Assembly: GCA_946479615.1 (NCBI GenBank)
Contig: CAMLGR010000077.1
Span: forward strand, 1-22,385
Length of the DNA stretch: 22,385 nucleotides
Direction of reading: 5' to 3'
DNA from: an uncultured Bacteroidota bacterium
GTDB lineage: Bacteria; Bacteroidota; Bacteroidia; Chitinophagales; Chitinophagaceae
Every line of letters starts with the position of its first letter. Position 1 is the first letter of the stretch. Position numbers and translations under genes: made by a program. The notes under the pieces were generated by a model. The model was not told the origin of the DNA, searched no databases, and saw only the letters and a program-made list of their open reading frames with translations. Of this stretch, positions 1 to 6,323 are shown one piece after another.

Positions 1-83
1 CGTTTGTTCATTGTAGAATCGTTTAGCCCTGTACGTTATCCCAAAAAATATCTTTTAAGCTGGCCCAGTGGAAAATAAAGAGG

Positions 84-299
84 ATGTTGAAAAAAGGAAA
101 AACAGTCGACCTGTTATCCATGACAAAAAAAGGAGTAGATACATCCGACTTTAATATTGTCGGTTTCCTGCTTGGATTTTTCCTCAGCATCATTGGTGTA
201 TTGATCGCTTACCTGATCAATGATGAAGAAGTGATCAAATGGGCCTGGCTCGGAGCCGCACTGTCGCTGATCATCTGGCTGTTGGCGGTTCTGCTATAA
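84..299 (+). CDS. Small two-helix membrane protein, function unknown
   Basis: A 71-residue frame with two hydrophobic segments (about residues 24-45 and 53-71), separated by a short acidic loop (NDEEVIKW). It fits a small inner-membrane protein with both ends probably cytoplasmic. An in-frame stop at 24-26 means it is not the tail of a larger gene. A second ATG at 120 would give 59 residues and keep both helices, so the start is uncertain. No family is recognised. A hairpin resembling a terminator follows at 338-374, which supports a short independent transcript. The amphipathic layout, Bacteroidota-like codon use and downstream hairpin favour a real gene, but there is no homology evidence. 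Confidence 0.55.
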   Translation: MLKKGKTVDLLSMTKKGVDTSDFNIVGFLLGFFLSIIGVLIAYLINDEEVIKWAWLGAALSLIIWLLAVLL

Positions 300-337
300 A
301 AAGTCACACGGTTTAGTAGAGGTTCATACAAAATCTG

Positions 338-374
338 AAGGCTGTCTCTTGTTTGTAAAAACAGAGGCAGCCTT
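338..374 (+). terminator. Hairpin terminator after the small membrane-protein gene
   Basis: The arm AAGGCTGTCTCT (338-349) pairs with AGAGGCAGCCTT (363-374) over 12 bp with a single G-U pair and a 13-base loop. A T-rich stretch follows. It lies 39 bases after the stop codon of the preceding gene. Confidence 0.6.
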
Positions 375-417
375 TGCTTTAGGGCAGGGTAGTCCGGTCA
401 TGGTAAGGGTTTTGGCC

Positions 418-470
418 GGGTCTTGTACGTAGATAAAGTGCTCCGAGCGCTTTATCTACGTACAAGACCC
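418..470. repeat. 53-bp near-perfect palindrome
   Basis: The 21 bases starting GGGTCTTGTACG (418-438) are the exact reverse complement of 450-470. The pairing continues inward through one T-G wobble almost to the centre (GCTCCGAGC). The structure is therefore a stem of about 25 bp with a 3-base loop. It has no U-tract and lies in no gene. Unlike several other hairpins in the window, it shows no clear 7-base periodicity. Confidence 0.8.
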
Positions 471-534
471 GAATAAATCCTCATTAAAACCTGGCCCAGG
501 GCTCAGGAGGTGACACCTCGTACCCGGGTACAAC

Positions 535-569
535 AAAAAGGCCGCCTCTTTGCGGAGGCGGCCTTTTTT
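535..569. terminator. Strong bidirectional intrinsic terminator
   Basis: AAAAAGGCCGCCTC (535-548) and GAGGCGGCCTTTTT (555-568) form a perfect 14-bp GC-rich stem with a 6-base loop, flanked by an A-tract and a T-tract. It can end minus-strand transcription of the small gene ending at 588 and any plus-strand transcription coming from the left. Confidence 0.9.
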
Positions 570-587
570 ATATCGGTCAGATCATTT

Positions 588-743
588 TTACATAATATCC
601 ATAGCTTTCACGAAAGCGGTAGTTTGAAATGGAAGGATCAAGGTCAGCCAGGGCCAATGCGTATAAATAGCGATCAATAAAGCTGCGGTTGCGGCCAGGA
701 AAACCAGCCACCAGATACCCCTGTATTTTTTTGTATGCTCCAT
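588..743 (-). CDS. 51-residue membrane protein, function unknown
   Basis: The translated protein starts MEHTKKYRGIWW and is mostly one long hydrophobic stretch (about residues 11-40, WWLVFLAATAALLIAIYTHW and on), giving one or two membrane helices, with a short polar end (FVKAMDIM). The frame is open to 791. I place the start at 743 because a consensus promoter lies just upstream on the same strand (TTTG at 792-789, 19 bases, TACTTTTG at 769-762), which would put transcription start near 755, downstream of the longer start. The untranslated leader would be about 12 bases. A strong terminator follows the stop. A matching promoter, start and terminator make this a likely real gene. No family recognised. 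Confidence 0.7.
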   Translation of the reverse strand: MEHTKKYRGIWWLVFLAATAALLIAIYTHWPWLTLILPFQTTAFVKAMDIM

Positions 744-761
744 GTGTTTCAAAAGTTTGAG

Positions 762-792
762 CAAAAGTAAGGACGGCCGGGTAAATGTCAAA
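762..792 (-). promoter_or_regulatory. Consensus Bacteroidota promoter
   Basis: Read on the minus strand, TTTG (792-789) is followed by exactly 19 bases and then TACTTTTG (769-762), matching the known TTTG-N19-TAnnTTTG consensus of the Bacteroidota primary sigma factor. It is the best promoter match I found in the window and drives the 51-residue gene. Confidence 0.75.
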
Positions 793-795
793 ATC

Positions 796-899
796 CTATG
801 TGTGTATTCCTATGTGCCTTATATTTCTATGTGGTAAATAAACTGGCTAGCGTAGTATCACCACATAGAAACATAAGACACGTAGAAATGCACACATAG
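796..899. repeat. Long imperfect inverted repeat built on CTATGTG
   Basis: The arms at 796-835 and 860-899 are 40 bases each. Aligning one against the reverse complement of the other leaves about six differences, all transitions. CTATGTG recurs within the left arm at 796, 810 and 827. It lies between two divergent genes and overlaps no coding frame of note. A short run with similar wording (CTATGCGGTAAAAAA) occurs after the permease gene near 16402. Confidence 0.75.
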
Positions 900-981
900 A
901 TCACGGTACTATTTTTTGCCTCCTTCTAACATTTCCTCTTTTTTGATAATTCTTTGAAATAAAAATGCGAACCTTGCATGT

Positions 982-1012
982 TTTCTTTACATTCGCAGTT
1001 ATTGTGTATTTG
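982..1012 (+). promoter_or_regulatory. Probable promoter of the glucanotransferase gene
   Basis: TTTC (982-985), 19 bases, then TGTATTTG (1005-1012): two differences from TTTG-N19-TAnnTTTG, with exact spacing. The start codon is 14 bases downstream, so the leader would be very short. Confidence 0.45.
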
Positions 1013-1026
1013 CGACACAACGTTAT

Positions 1027-3756
1027 ATGGAGCTAAAGACAGAACCAACGATTTTGATCAAGCTGCAATTTTTCATTCGTTTTCATACCCGGTACGGAGA
1101 GAGCCTGTGGCTGACCGGCCATACGGAAGAAGCAGGAATGGACGATCCGGCCCAGGCATTACCCATGGAATACCTGAACGACCAGTTCTGGCATATCAGC
1201 CTTGATATGCCCAAAAAACAGCTTCAGAAAGGTCAATTCAGCTATAAATATTTCTATAAAACAAAAGAAGGCGATATCCAGTCCGAATGGGGTCAGCGGA
1301 CTATTACCGATATCCGTAAAAACGCTGAAGAAATACAACTGCTTGATACCTGGAACCATGCCGGGGAATACGAAAATGCCTTTTTTACTGCTCCGTTTAA
1401 TAATATACTTCTCAGCCCCAATCATCCCTCGCGGAAGAGCAAGCCCCCCAAATTTTATACCCATGTTTTTAAGGTAAAGGCACCCTTGCTGAAAAAACAT
1501 GAAGTAGTCTGCATTCTGGGAGGAAATGATGCCTTCTCACATTGGGATGAAACCAACCCTGTCTGTCTTTCCAAAGAAGGCGACTGGTGGTCGGCCTATG
1601 TTGATCTTACAGGTAGCCCATCACCCATTGCCTATAAATATGGCGTTTTTAATACCAGGGAAAAGACGTTCGTTGGTTTCGAAACCGGCGACAACCGTTT
1701 GCTGCATACCGATGGTCCGGCCAAACAGGTGAGCATTCTTCACGATGGATTCATTCATCTTCCCAATAATACCTGGAAAGGTGCAGGCATCGCTATTCCC
1801 GTATTCAGCCTGCGCAGCAAGAAAAGTTTTGGTGTTGGCGAGTTTACCGATATTAAATTACTCGTTGACTGGGCCCGGGAAACCGGTCTGAAACTGATAC
1901 AACTGCTCCCGATCAATGATACGATAGCCACGAATACCTGGCTGGATTCTTATCCCTATGCCGCTATTTCGGCATTTGCCCTGCACCCGATCTATATCAA
2001 CCTGGCACAGGTAGCTGGTAAAAAACAGGCTGACAAGATCAATGCACTTAAGAAAAAACAAAAACAGCTCAACGATTTCCCGGTAGTAGAATACGAAGAA
2101 GTAGTAAAGTTCAAGCTGGCCATGATGAAAGAACTTTATGAGGTCATGAGTAAAGAATGTTTTGAATCGGAAGAATATCAATCTTTCTTCGAAGGAAATA
2201 AGCACTGGTTGCAACCCTATGCCGTTTTCTGTTATTTCCGTGATAAATACAATACGATCGATTCGCAGAAATGGCAGACCAATAAAGTATATAATAAGGA
2301 AGAGATCGATAAACTATTGTCTTCCCGTTCAGTTGCTGTAAAAGAAATTTCTTTTCACTACTTCGTTCAATACCATTTGCATGATCAGTTAAAAGATGCT
2401 GCCGATTATGCGCATAAAAAAGGAATTGTACTAAAAGGTGATATTGCTATCGGCGTTTATCGCTATGGCTGTGATGCCTGGCTTTCTCCTGAACTATACA
2501 ATATGGGTGAACAGGCGGGTGCACCGCCGGATGGGTTTACACCGATCGGTCAGAACTGGGGTTTCCCTACCTACAACTGGAAACGGATGCAGGAGGATAA
2601 TTTCAGCTGGTGGCAACAGCGTTTTGAGCAAATGAGTTATTACTTCGATGCTTTCCGTATCGATCATATACTCGGGTTCTTCCGCATCTGGAGCATTCCT
2701 GCTCATGCCGTACAGGGTATCATGGGTCATTTTGTTCCCTGTATACCGGTTCATTTTGTTGAGTTTGGTGAAAATGGAATCTGGTTCGATGAACAGCGTT
2801 ATTGCAAACCCTTTATCAATGATGATGTATTGCACGAGGTATTTGGTAACCTGGCAGAAAGAGTAAAGACTGAATTTTTAGTAAATAATACCGTTGGTGG
2901 ATATGATCTCCGCCCTGAGTTTGATACACAGCGTAAAGCAGAGGCCTATTACTTTGACAAACTCGAAGAAAATGCCGAAAATCAACGCATTTTATTTGGG
3001 TTGTACGACCTGATCGCCAATGTGATCTTCTTTAAACAGGAAGGATCGAAAGGACAGGAATTTCATTTCCGTATTGCTATGGAAAATACCTTGTCCTTCA
3101 AATACCTGATCCCGCATGTGCAGGAAAAGCTGAAAGCTTTATACATAAATTATTTCTATCGCCGGCAGGATGATTTCTGGAAAAAAGAGGCCCTTCATAA
3201 ACTTCCTTATCTCAAAGCCGCAACGAATATGCTGATCTGTGGAGAGGATCTGGGAATGGTGCCGCATTGTGTGCCGGAAGTGATGAACCAGTTGGGTATT
3301 CTTAGCCTGGAAATTCAACGGATGCCAAAAGATCCTGCTAAAGAATTCTTTCATCCTAATGACGCCCCTTATTTATCAGTAATTACCCCGTCAACACATG
3401 ACATGAGTACTGTCCGCGGCTGGTGGGAAGAGAACCGTGAACGCACCCAGCATTTCTATAATAACATATTAGGGCAATGGGGTGATGCCCCGTATTTCTG
3501 TGAATCATGGATCAACCGCGCCATTGTATTACAACATTTGTATTCGCCTGCTATGTGGAGTATCTTCCAGTTGCAGGATATCCTGGGCATGAGCGAAACG
3601 CTGCGCCGGGAAAACCCACATGATGAAAGGATCAACGATCCCGCCAATCCAAAAAACTACTGGCGCTACCGGATGCATATCACACTCGAAGACCTGATCA
3701 AACAGAATGATTTTAACAATGAATTCAGGGATTATGTGGCAAACAGCGGGAGATAA
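1027..3756 (+). CDS. malQ: 4-alpha-glucanotransferase (GH77) with two N-terminal starch-binding domains
   Basis: This enzyme (amylomaltase, disproportionating enzyme) transfers alpha-1,4-glucan segments between sugars in maltodextrin or glycogen metabolism in the cytoplasm. Two CBM20-like domains come first (about residues 8-105 and 138-240; the second contains GGNDAFSHWDE). The GH77 barrel runs from about 260 to 890. The expected catalytic residues are present: nucleophile Asp546 in FRIDH, acid/base Glu740 in GEDLG and Asp792 in STHD. At 909 residues it is much longer than typical bacterial MalQ (about 500-700). The paired CBM20 domains and an insertion in the barrel (about 370-450) match the plant DPE2 architecture, which also occurs in Bacteroidota. 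ATG at 1027 sits just after a promoter. No maltose transporter or other starch gene is adjacent. Confidence 0.95.
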   Translation: MELKTEPTILIKLQFFIRFHTRYGESLWLTGHTEEAGMDDPAQALPMEYLNDQFWHISLDMPKKQLQKGQFSYKYFYKTKEGDIQSEWGQRTITDIRKNAEEIQLLDTWNHAGEYENAFFTAPFNNILLSPNHPSRKSKPPKFYTHVFKVKAPLLKKHEVVCILGGNDAFSHWDETNPVCLSKEGDWWSAYVDLTGSPSPIAYKYGVFNTREKTFVGFETGDNRLLHTDGPAKQVSILHDGFIHLPNNTWKGAGIAIPVFSLRSKKSFGVGEFTDIKLLVDWARETGLKLIQLLPINDTIATNTWLDSYPYAAISAFALHPIYINLAQVAGKKQADKINALKKKQKQLNDFPVVEYEEVVKFKLAMMKELYEVMSKECFESEEYQSFFEGNKHWLQPYAVFCYFRDKYNTIDSQKWQTNKVYNKEEIDKLLSSRSVAVKEISFHYFVQYHLHDQLKDAADYAHKKGIVLKGDIAIGVYRYGCDAWLSPELYNMGEQAGAPPDGFTPIGQNWGFPTYNWKRMQEDNFSWWQQRFEQMSYYFDAFRIDHILGFFRIWSIPAHAVQGIMGHFVPCIPVHFVEFGENGIWFDEQRYCKPFINDDVLHEVFGNLAERVKTEFLVNNTVGGYDLRPEFDTQRKAEAYYFDKLEENAENQRILFGLYDLIANVIFFKQEGSKGQEFHFRIAMENTLSFKYLIPHVQEKLKALYINYFYRRQDDFWKKEALHKLPYLKAATNMLICGEDLGMVPHCVPEVMNQLGILSLEIQRMPKDPAKEFFHPNDAPYLSVITPSTHDMSTVRGWWEENRERTQHFYNNILGQWGDAPYFCESWINRAIVLQHLYSPAMWSIFQLQDILGMSETLRRENPHDERINDPANPKNYWRYRMHITLEDLIKQNDFNNEFRDYVANSGR

Positions 3757-3850
3757 TTAAAAATCAAAAGCAAAATCAATATTGTAAAGCTGCCGCAGTA
3801 GAAAGGGGTTTAATTTTTAATTTTGACTTTCTAATTTTAAATCTTGCATT
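3755..3850. repeat. 7-base-periodic A/T element with weak inverted repeat
   Basis: The region begins inside the malQ stop codon with units AATTAAA (3755), AATCAAA (3762) and AGCAAAA (3769). The other end is the opposite-strand counterpart: TTTAATT (3809), TTTAATT (3816), TTGACTT (3823), TCTAATT (3830), TTAAATC (3837) and TTGCATT (3844), ending exactly at the TTG start codon of the next gene. The two ends can pair over about 14 bases. No GC-rich terminator is visible between these two genes. Confidence 0.6.
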
Positions 3851-4882
3851 TTGAAGTGTTCCTATTCTTCCTATAATCTTAAATTCCGTCATCCATTCAC
3901 TATTTCCAAAGGAACAAAAACACATCAGCCAACACTGGTAGTGGAACTGGAACAGTTTGGTGTGAAAGGCCATGGAGAAGCGCCTGCTATTTCTTACTAT
4001 AATATTCCCGTTGAAAAAATGATCGAAGACCTGGAGCGGAAAAAGATGTTCGTGGAGAAATTCGCTTTTACCACACCCGATCGCTACTGGCATTATTTGC
4101 ATCATTTACTACCCCAGAATCCTTTCCTTGTTTGTGCGCTCGATATGGCCGCCTGGGATCTGTATGGTAAACTGAAAAACAAACCGCTCTATCAGTTGTG
4201 GGATGGTGATACTTCAAAAAATCCGCTGACAGATTATACCATCGGGATCGACAGTGAAGAAAAAATGATCGCCAAGCTGCAGGAAAAACCATGGCCAATC
4301 TATAAAGTGAAAGTGGGTACCGCCAATGATATCGCTATTGTAAAAGCGTTGCGTAAACATACCAATGCACGGTTACGTGTGGATGCCAATGCGGCCTGGG
4401 ATCTCGATACCGCACTGCAATTAATACCGGCTTTAAAAGACCTGGACGTGGAATTTATCGAGCAGCCACTGGCAAAAGATAATTGGGAAGGAATGAAGGA
4501 ATTATTTAAAAAATCATCTCTTCCTTTATTTGCGGATGAAGCCTGTGTAGCAGAGCAGGATGTAGAAAAATGTAAGGATCATTTTCACGGCATCAATATA
4601 AAACTTACCAAATGCAGCGGCATCACACCAGCCTTGCGCATGATAAAAAAGGCAAGGGAATACGGTCTGCAGGTAATGGTAGGTTGCATGAACGAATCCA
4701 CGATCGGGTCGGCGGCGATCGCTCATTTATTACCGTTTATCGATCATGCTGATATGGATGGACCTTTGCTGCTGGAGGAAGATGTGGCTACGGGTATTGG
4801 TTACGATTTTGGCAAGGTTATTTATTCCAATGCTCCTGGTTTGGGAGTAGAGTATAAAGGATTGTTCGGGAAGAATGCATAA
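3851..4882 (+). CDS. L-Ala-D/L-Glu-type dipeptide epimerase, enolase superfamily
   Basis: A 343-residue member of the muconate-lactonizing subgroup of the enolase superfamily. The family epimerises the Glu of L-Ala-D-Glu from peptidoglycan recycling; other dipeptide specificities exist. Capping domain is residues 1-125, barrel 126-340. Visible active-site set: KVK at 152-154 (second Lys is the catalytic base), metal ligands Asp178 (VDAN), Glu204 (EQP) and Asp229 (DEA), and Lys251 in NIKLTK. The start is TTG at 3851; no ATG is near, and the protein start (MKCSYSSYNLKFRHPFTISKG) fits the family N-terminus, so the TTG is probably real. It has the same strand as malQ but is unrelated in function. 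Exact substrate cannot be fixed from sequence alone. Confidence 0.88.
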   Translation: MKCSYSSYNLKFRHPFTISKGTKTHQPTLVVELEQFGVKGHGEAPAISYYNIPVEKMIEDLERKKMFVEKFAFTTPDRYWHYLHHLLPQNPFLVCALDMAAWDLYGKLKNKPLYQLWDGDTSKNPLTDYTIGIDSEEKMIAKLQEKPWPIYKVKVGTANDIAIVKALRKHTNARLRVDANAAWDLDTALQLIPALKDLDVEFIEQPLAKDNWEGMKELFKKSSLPLFADEACVAEQDVEKCKDHFHGINIKLTKCSGITPALRMIKKAREYGLQVMVGCMNESTIGSAAIAHLLPFIDHADMDGPLLLEEDVATGIGYDFGKVIYSNAPGLGVEYKGLFGKNA

Positions 4883-5270
4883 TGATAGGATTTTCTTATG
4901 GCAGGAATGTAATGCAATAGAACACGGATAGAAGTGGATGAACGGATTAAAAATGATTTTTGTGCTTTATGCATATATCCCCTTTATATCCGTTCATCCA
5001 CTTTTATCCGTGTTCCATTCTTCGTCCTTCCTTATCACCTCAAAACATATTGTCTCCGGGTCCTTCTATTTACGAAAAATGTATAATGATAGGATTTTCT
5101 TATAGCAGGAGTGTAATGCAATAGGACACGGCCAGAAGTGGATGAACGGATTAAAAATGATTTTTGTGTTTTATGCATATATCCCCTTTATATCCGTTCA
5201 TCCACTTCTGGCCGTGTTCTATTCTTCATCCTTATCGGCACTTCGAAACATATTGCCTGCGAATACTTCT
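4874..5270. repeat. Tandem direct duplication of about 200 bp, each copy with a long hairpin
   Basis: Copy 1 (4874-5077) and copy 2 (5078 to about 5270) align at a fixed offset of 204 bases for most of their length. Copy 1 begins inside the last codons of the epimerase gene (both copies read AATG, one differing base, ATAATGAT). Each copy contains a 28-bp inverted repeat: 4920-4947 with 4988-5015, and 5124-5151 with 5192-5219. The arms have one G-T wobble each and otherwise pair fully. The loops are nearly identical and include TTATGCATATATCCCC. No open frame of interest lies inside. This explains most of the 490-base gap before the next gene. Confidence 0.88.
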
Positions 5271-5315
5271 TTTTTTCTCCACAGGTTGAGGGGATAATTT
5301 TAGCATTATTATGAT

Positions 5316-5344
5316 TTTGTCTACTATAAGCGGCCTCAATTTTG
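5316..5344 (+). promoter_or_regulatory. Possible promoter of the barrel-protein gene
   Basis: TTTG (5316-5319), 17 bases, then CAATTTTG (5337-5344). This resembles the Bacteroidota consensus with one base different and a spacer two bases short. It lies 29 bases before the start codon. Confidence 0.35.
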
Positions 5345-5372
5345 TATAGGGGAGAGTGATCAACCCCAATTT

Positions 5373-6233
5373 ATGAGCAAACTTGCAGTGTTCTTCTGCC
5401 TGCTGTTATTCACTGTAACGGCATCAGCGCAGCGTTTTCATATAGGTGTTTTTGGAGGATTATCAGCCTATAACGGTGATCTCACCGAAAAGATATTCCC
5501 TAAAAAAGTGACCAATGCCGCTATCGGTATTACCGGGAATTACGAGTTGACCGATAACCTGGTGCTCCGGGCCGGTTATACCTACAGTGTAGTCGGGGGC
5601 GCCGACAGGTACAGCACTAATCCCGGTCGTGTACTCCGCAATCTTTCTTTCGAGACATCCATCTCCGAGTTCAGTCTTGTTGCTGAATATTATCTTCTGA
5701 ATCTTTATGATAACAGGTTCACGCCTTATGTATTTGGCGGACTGGCGCTTTATCATTTCAATCCATACGCCTACGACGGCGCCAGCAATCAAAAGATCTA
5801 TCTCAAGCCTTTAAGTACCGAAGGGCAGGGAATTCCCGGTTACCAGGTGCAACCTTATTCACTGACACAATTTGCCATTCCTTTTGGCGGCGGGGTAAAA
5901 TATGCATTGACCAGTAATATTCATATCGGACTGGAAGCCGGTATCCGTAAACTATTTACTGATTACCTCGATGATGTGAGTGGTAATTATGCCGATCCGA
6001 ACGACCTTCTGGCAGCACACGGGCAACAGGCAGTCGATCTTTCTTACCGGGGTGATGAAGTAGCCGGTGGCGATCCTACCTACCCGTTAAAAGGAGTGCA
6101 AAGAGGCGGCAAATACAAGGATTTCTATTATTTCACCGGGTTACATATCACGTATCGTCTTGGTAATGGCTATGAACGTGGGTTATTTGGTCGTGGCCGC
6201 AATAAAACCGGCTGTCCTGCCAATGTATATTAA
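5373..6233 (+). CDS. Outer-membrane beta-barrel protein, DUF6089-like
   Basis: 286 residues. A signal peptide is clear (MSKLAVFFCLLLFTVTASA, cleavage before Gln20). The mature part alternates polar and hydrophobic residues in strands ending in aromatics, with Gly-rich turns, as in 8-to-10-stranded barrels. Landmarks include GVFGGLSAYNGDL near the N-terminus, YVFGGLALYHFNPYA in the middle, FAIPFGGGVKYAL and IGLEAGIRKLFTDYLDDVSG later, and a final strand FYYFTGLHITYRLG. This pattern fits the DUF6089 group of Bacteroidota outer-membrane proteins. The chain continues about 20 residues past the last strand (GLFGRGRNKTGCPANVY). No specific function can be given. It is followed by its own terminator. 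Confidence 0.82.
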   Translation: MSKLAVFFCLLLFTVTASAQRFHIGVFGGLSAYNGDLTEKIFPKKVTNAAIGITGNYELTDNLVLRAGYTYSVVGGADRYSTNPGRVLRNLSFETSISEFSLVAEYYLLNLYDNRFTPYVFGGLALYHFNPYAYDGASNQKIYLKPLSTEGQGIPGYQVQPYSLTQFAIPFGGGVKYALTSNIHIGLEAGIRKLFTDYLDDVSGNYADPNDLLAAHGQQAVDLSYRGDEVAGGDPTYPLKGVQRGGKYKDFYYFTGLHITYRLGNGYERGLFGRGRNKTGCPANVY

Positions 6234-6235
6234 TC

Positions 6236-6260
6236 CTCCGTGGGCCGCGGAGTTTTATCT
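6236..6260 (+). terminator. Intrinsic terminator after the barrel-protein gene
   Basis: CTCCG (6236-6240) pairs with CGGAG (6248-6252), with an extra T-G pair possible, followed by TTTTATCTTT. It starts three bases after the stop codon. Confidence 0.65.
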
Positions 6261-6298
6261 TTCTTGATGGACTGAACATTCACAGTCATGCTGTGTTG

Positions 6299-6306
6299 TA
6301 CCTTTG
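6299..6306 (+). promoter_or_regulatory. -7 element of the ubiD-family gene
   Basis: TACCTTTG matches the TAnnTTTG -7 consensus exactly and lies 17 bases before the start codon. No good TTTG is seen at the -33 position. Confidence 0.5.
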
Positions 6307-6323
6307 CGTAATTTATTGAAAGC

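Noticed and set aside
978..3647. Several open frames overlapping malQ on both strands
   Set aside because: No start signals or recognisable domains; they are shadows of a strongly coding, identified gene.
4874..5270. Insertion sequence or MITE
   Set aside because: No transposase frame and no convincing target-site duplication; it is two tandem copies starting inside a gene end, so a local duplication of a hairpin element explains it better. A MITE origin cannot be fully excluded.
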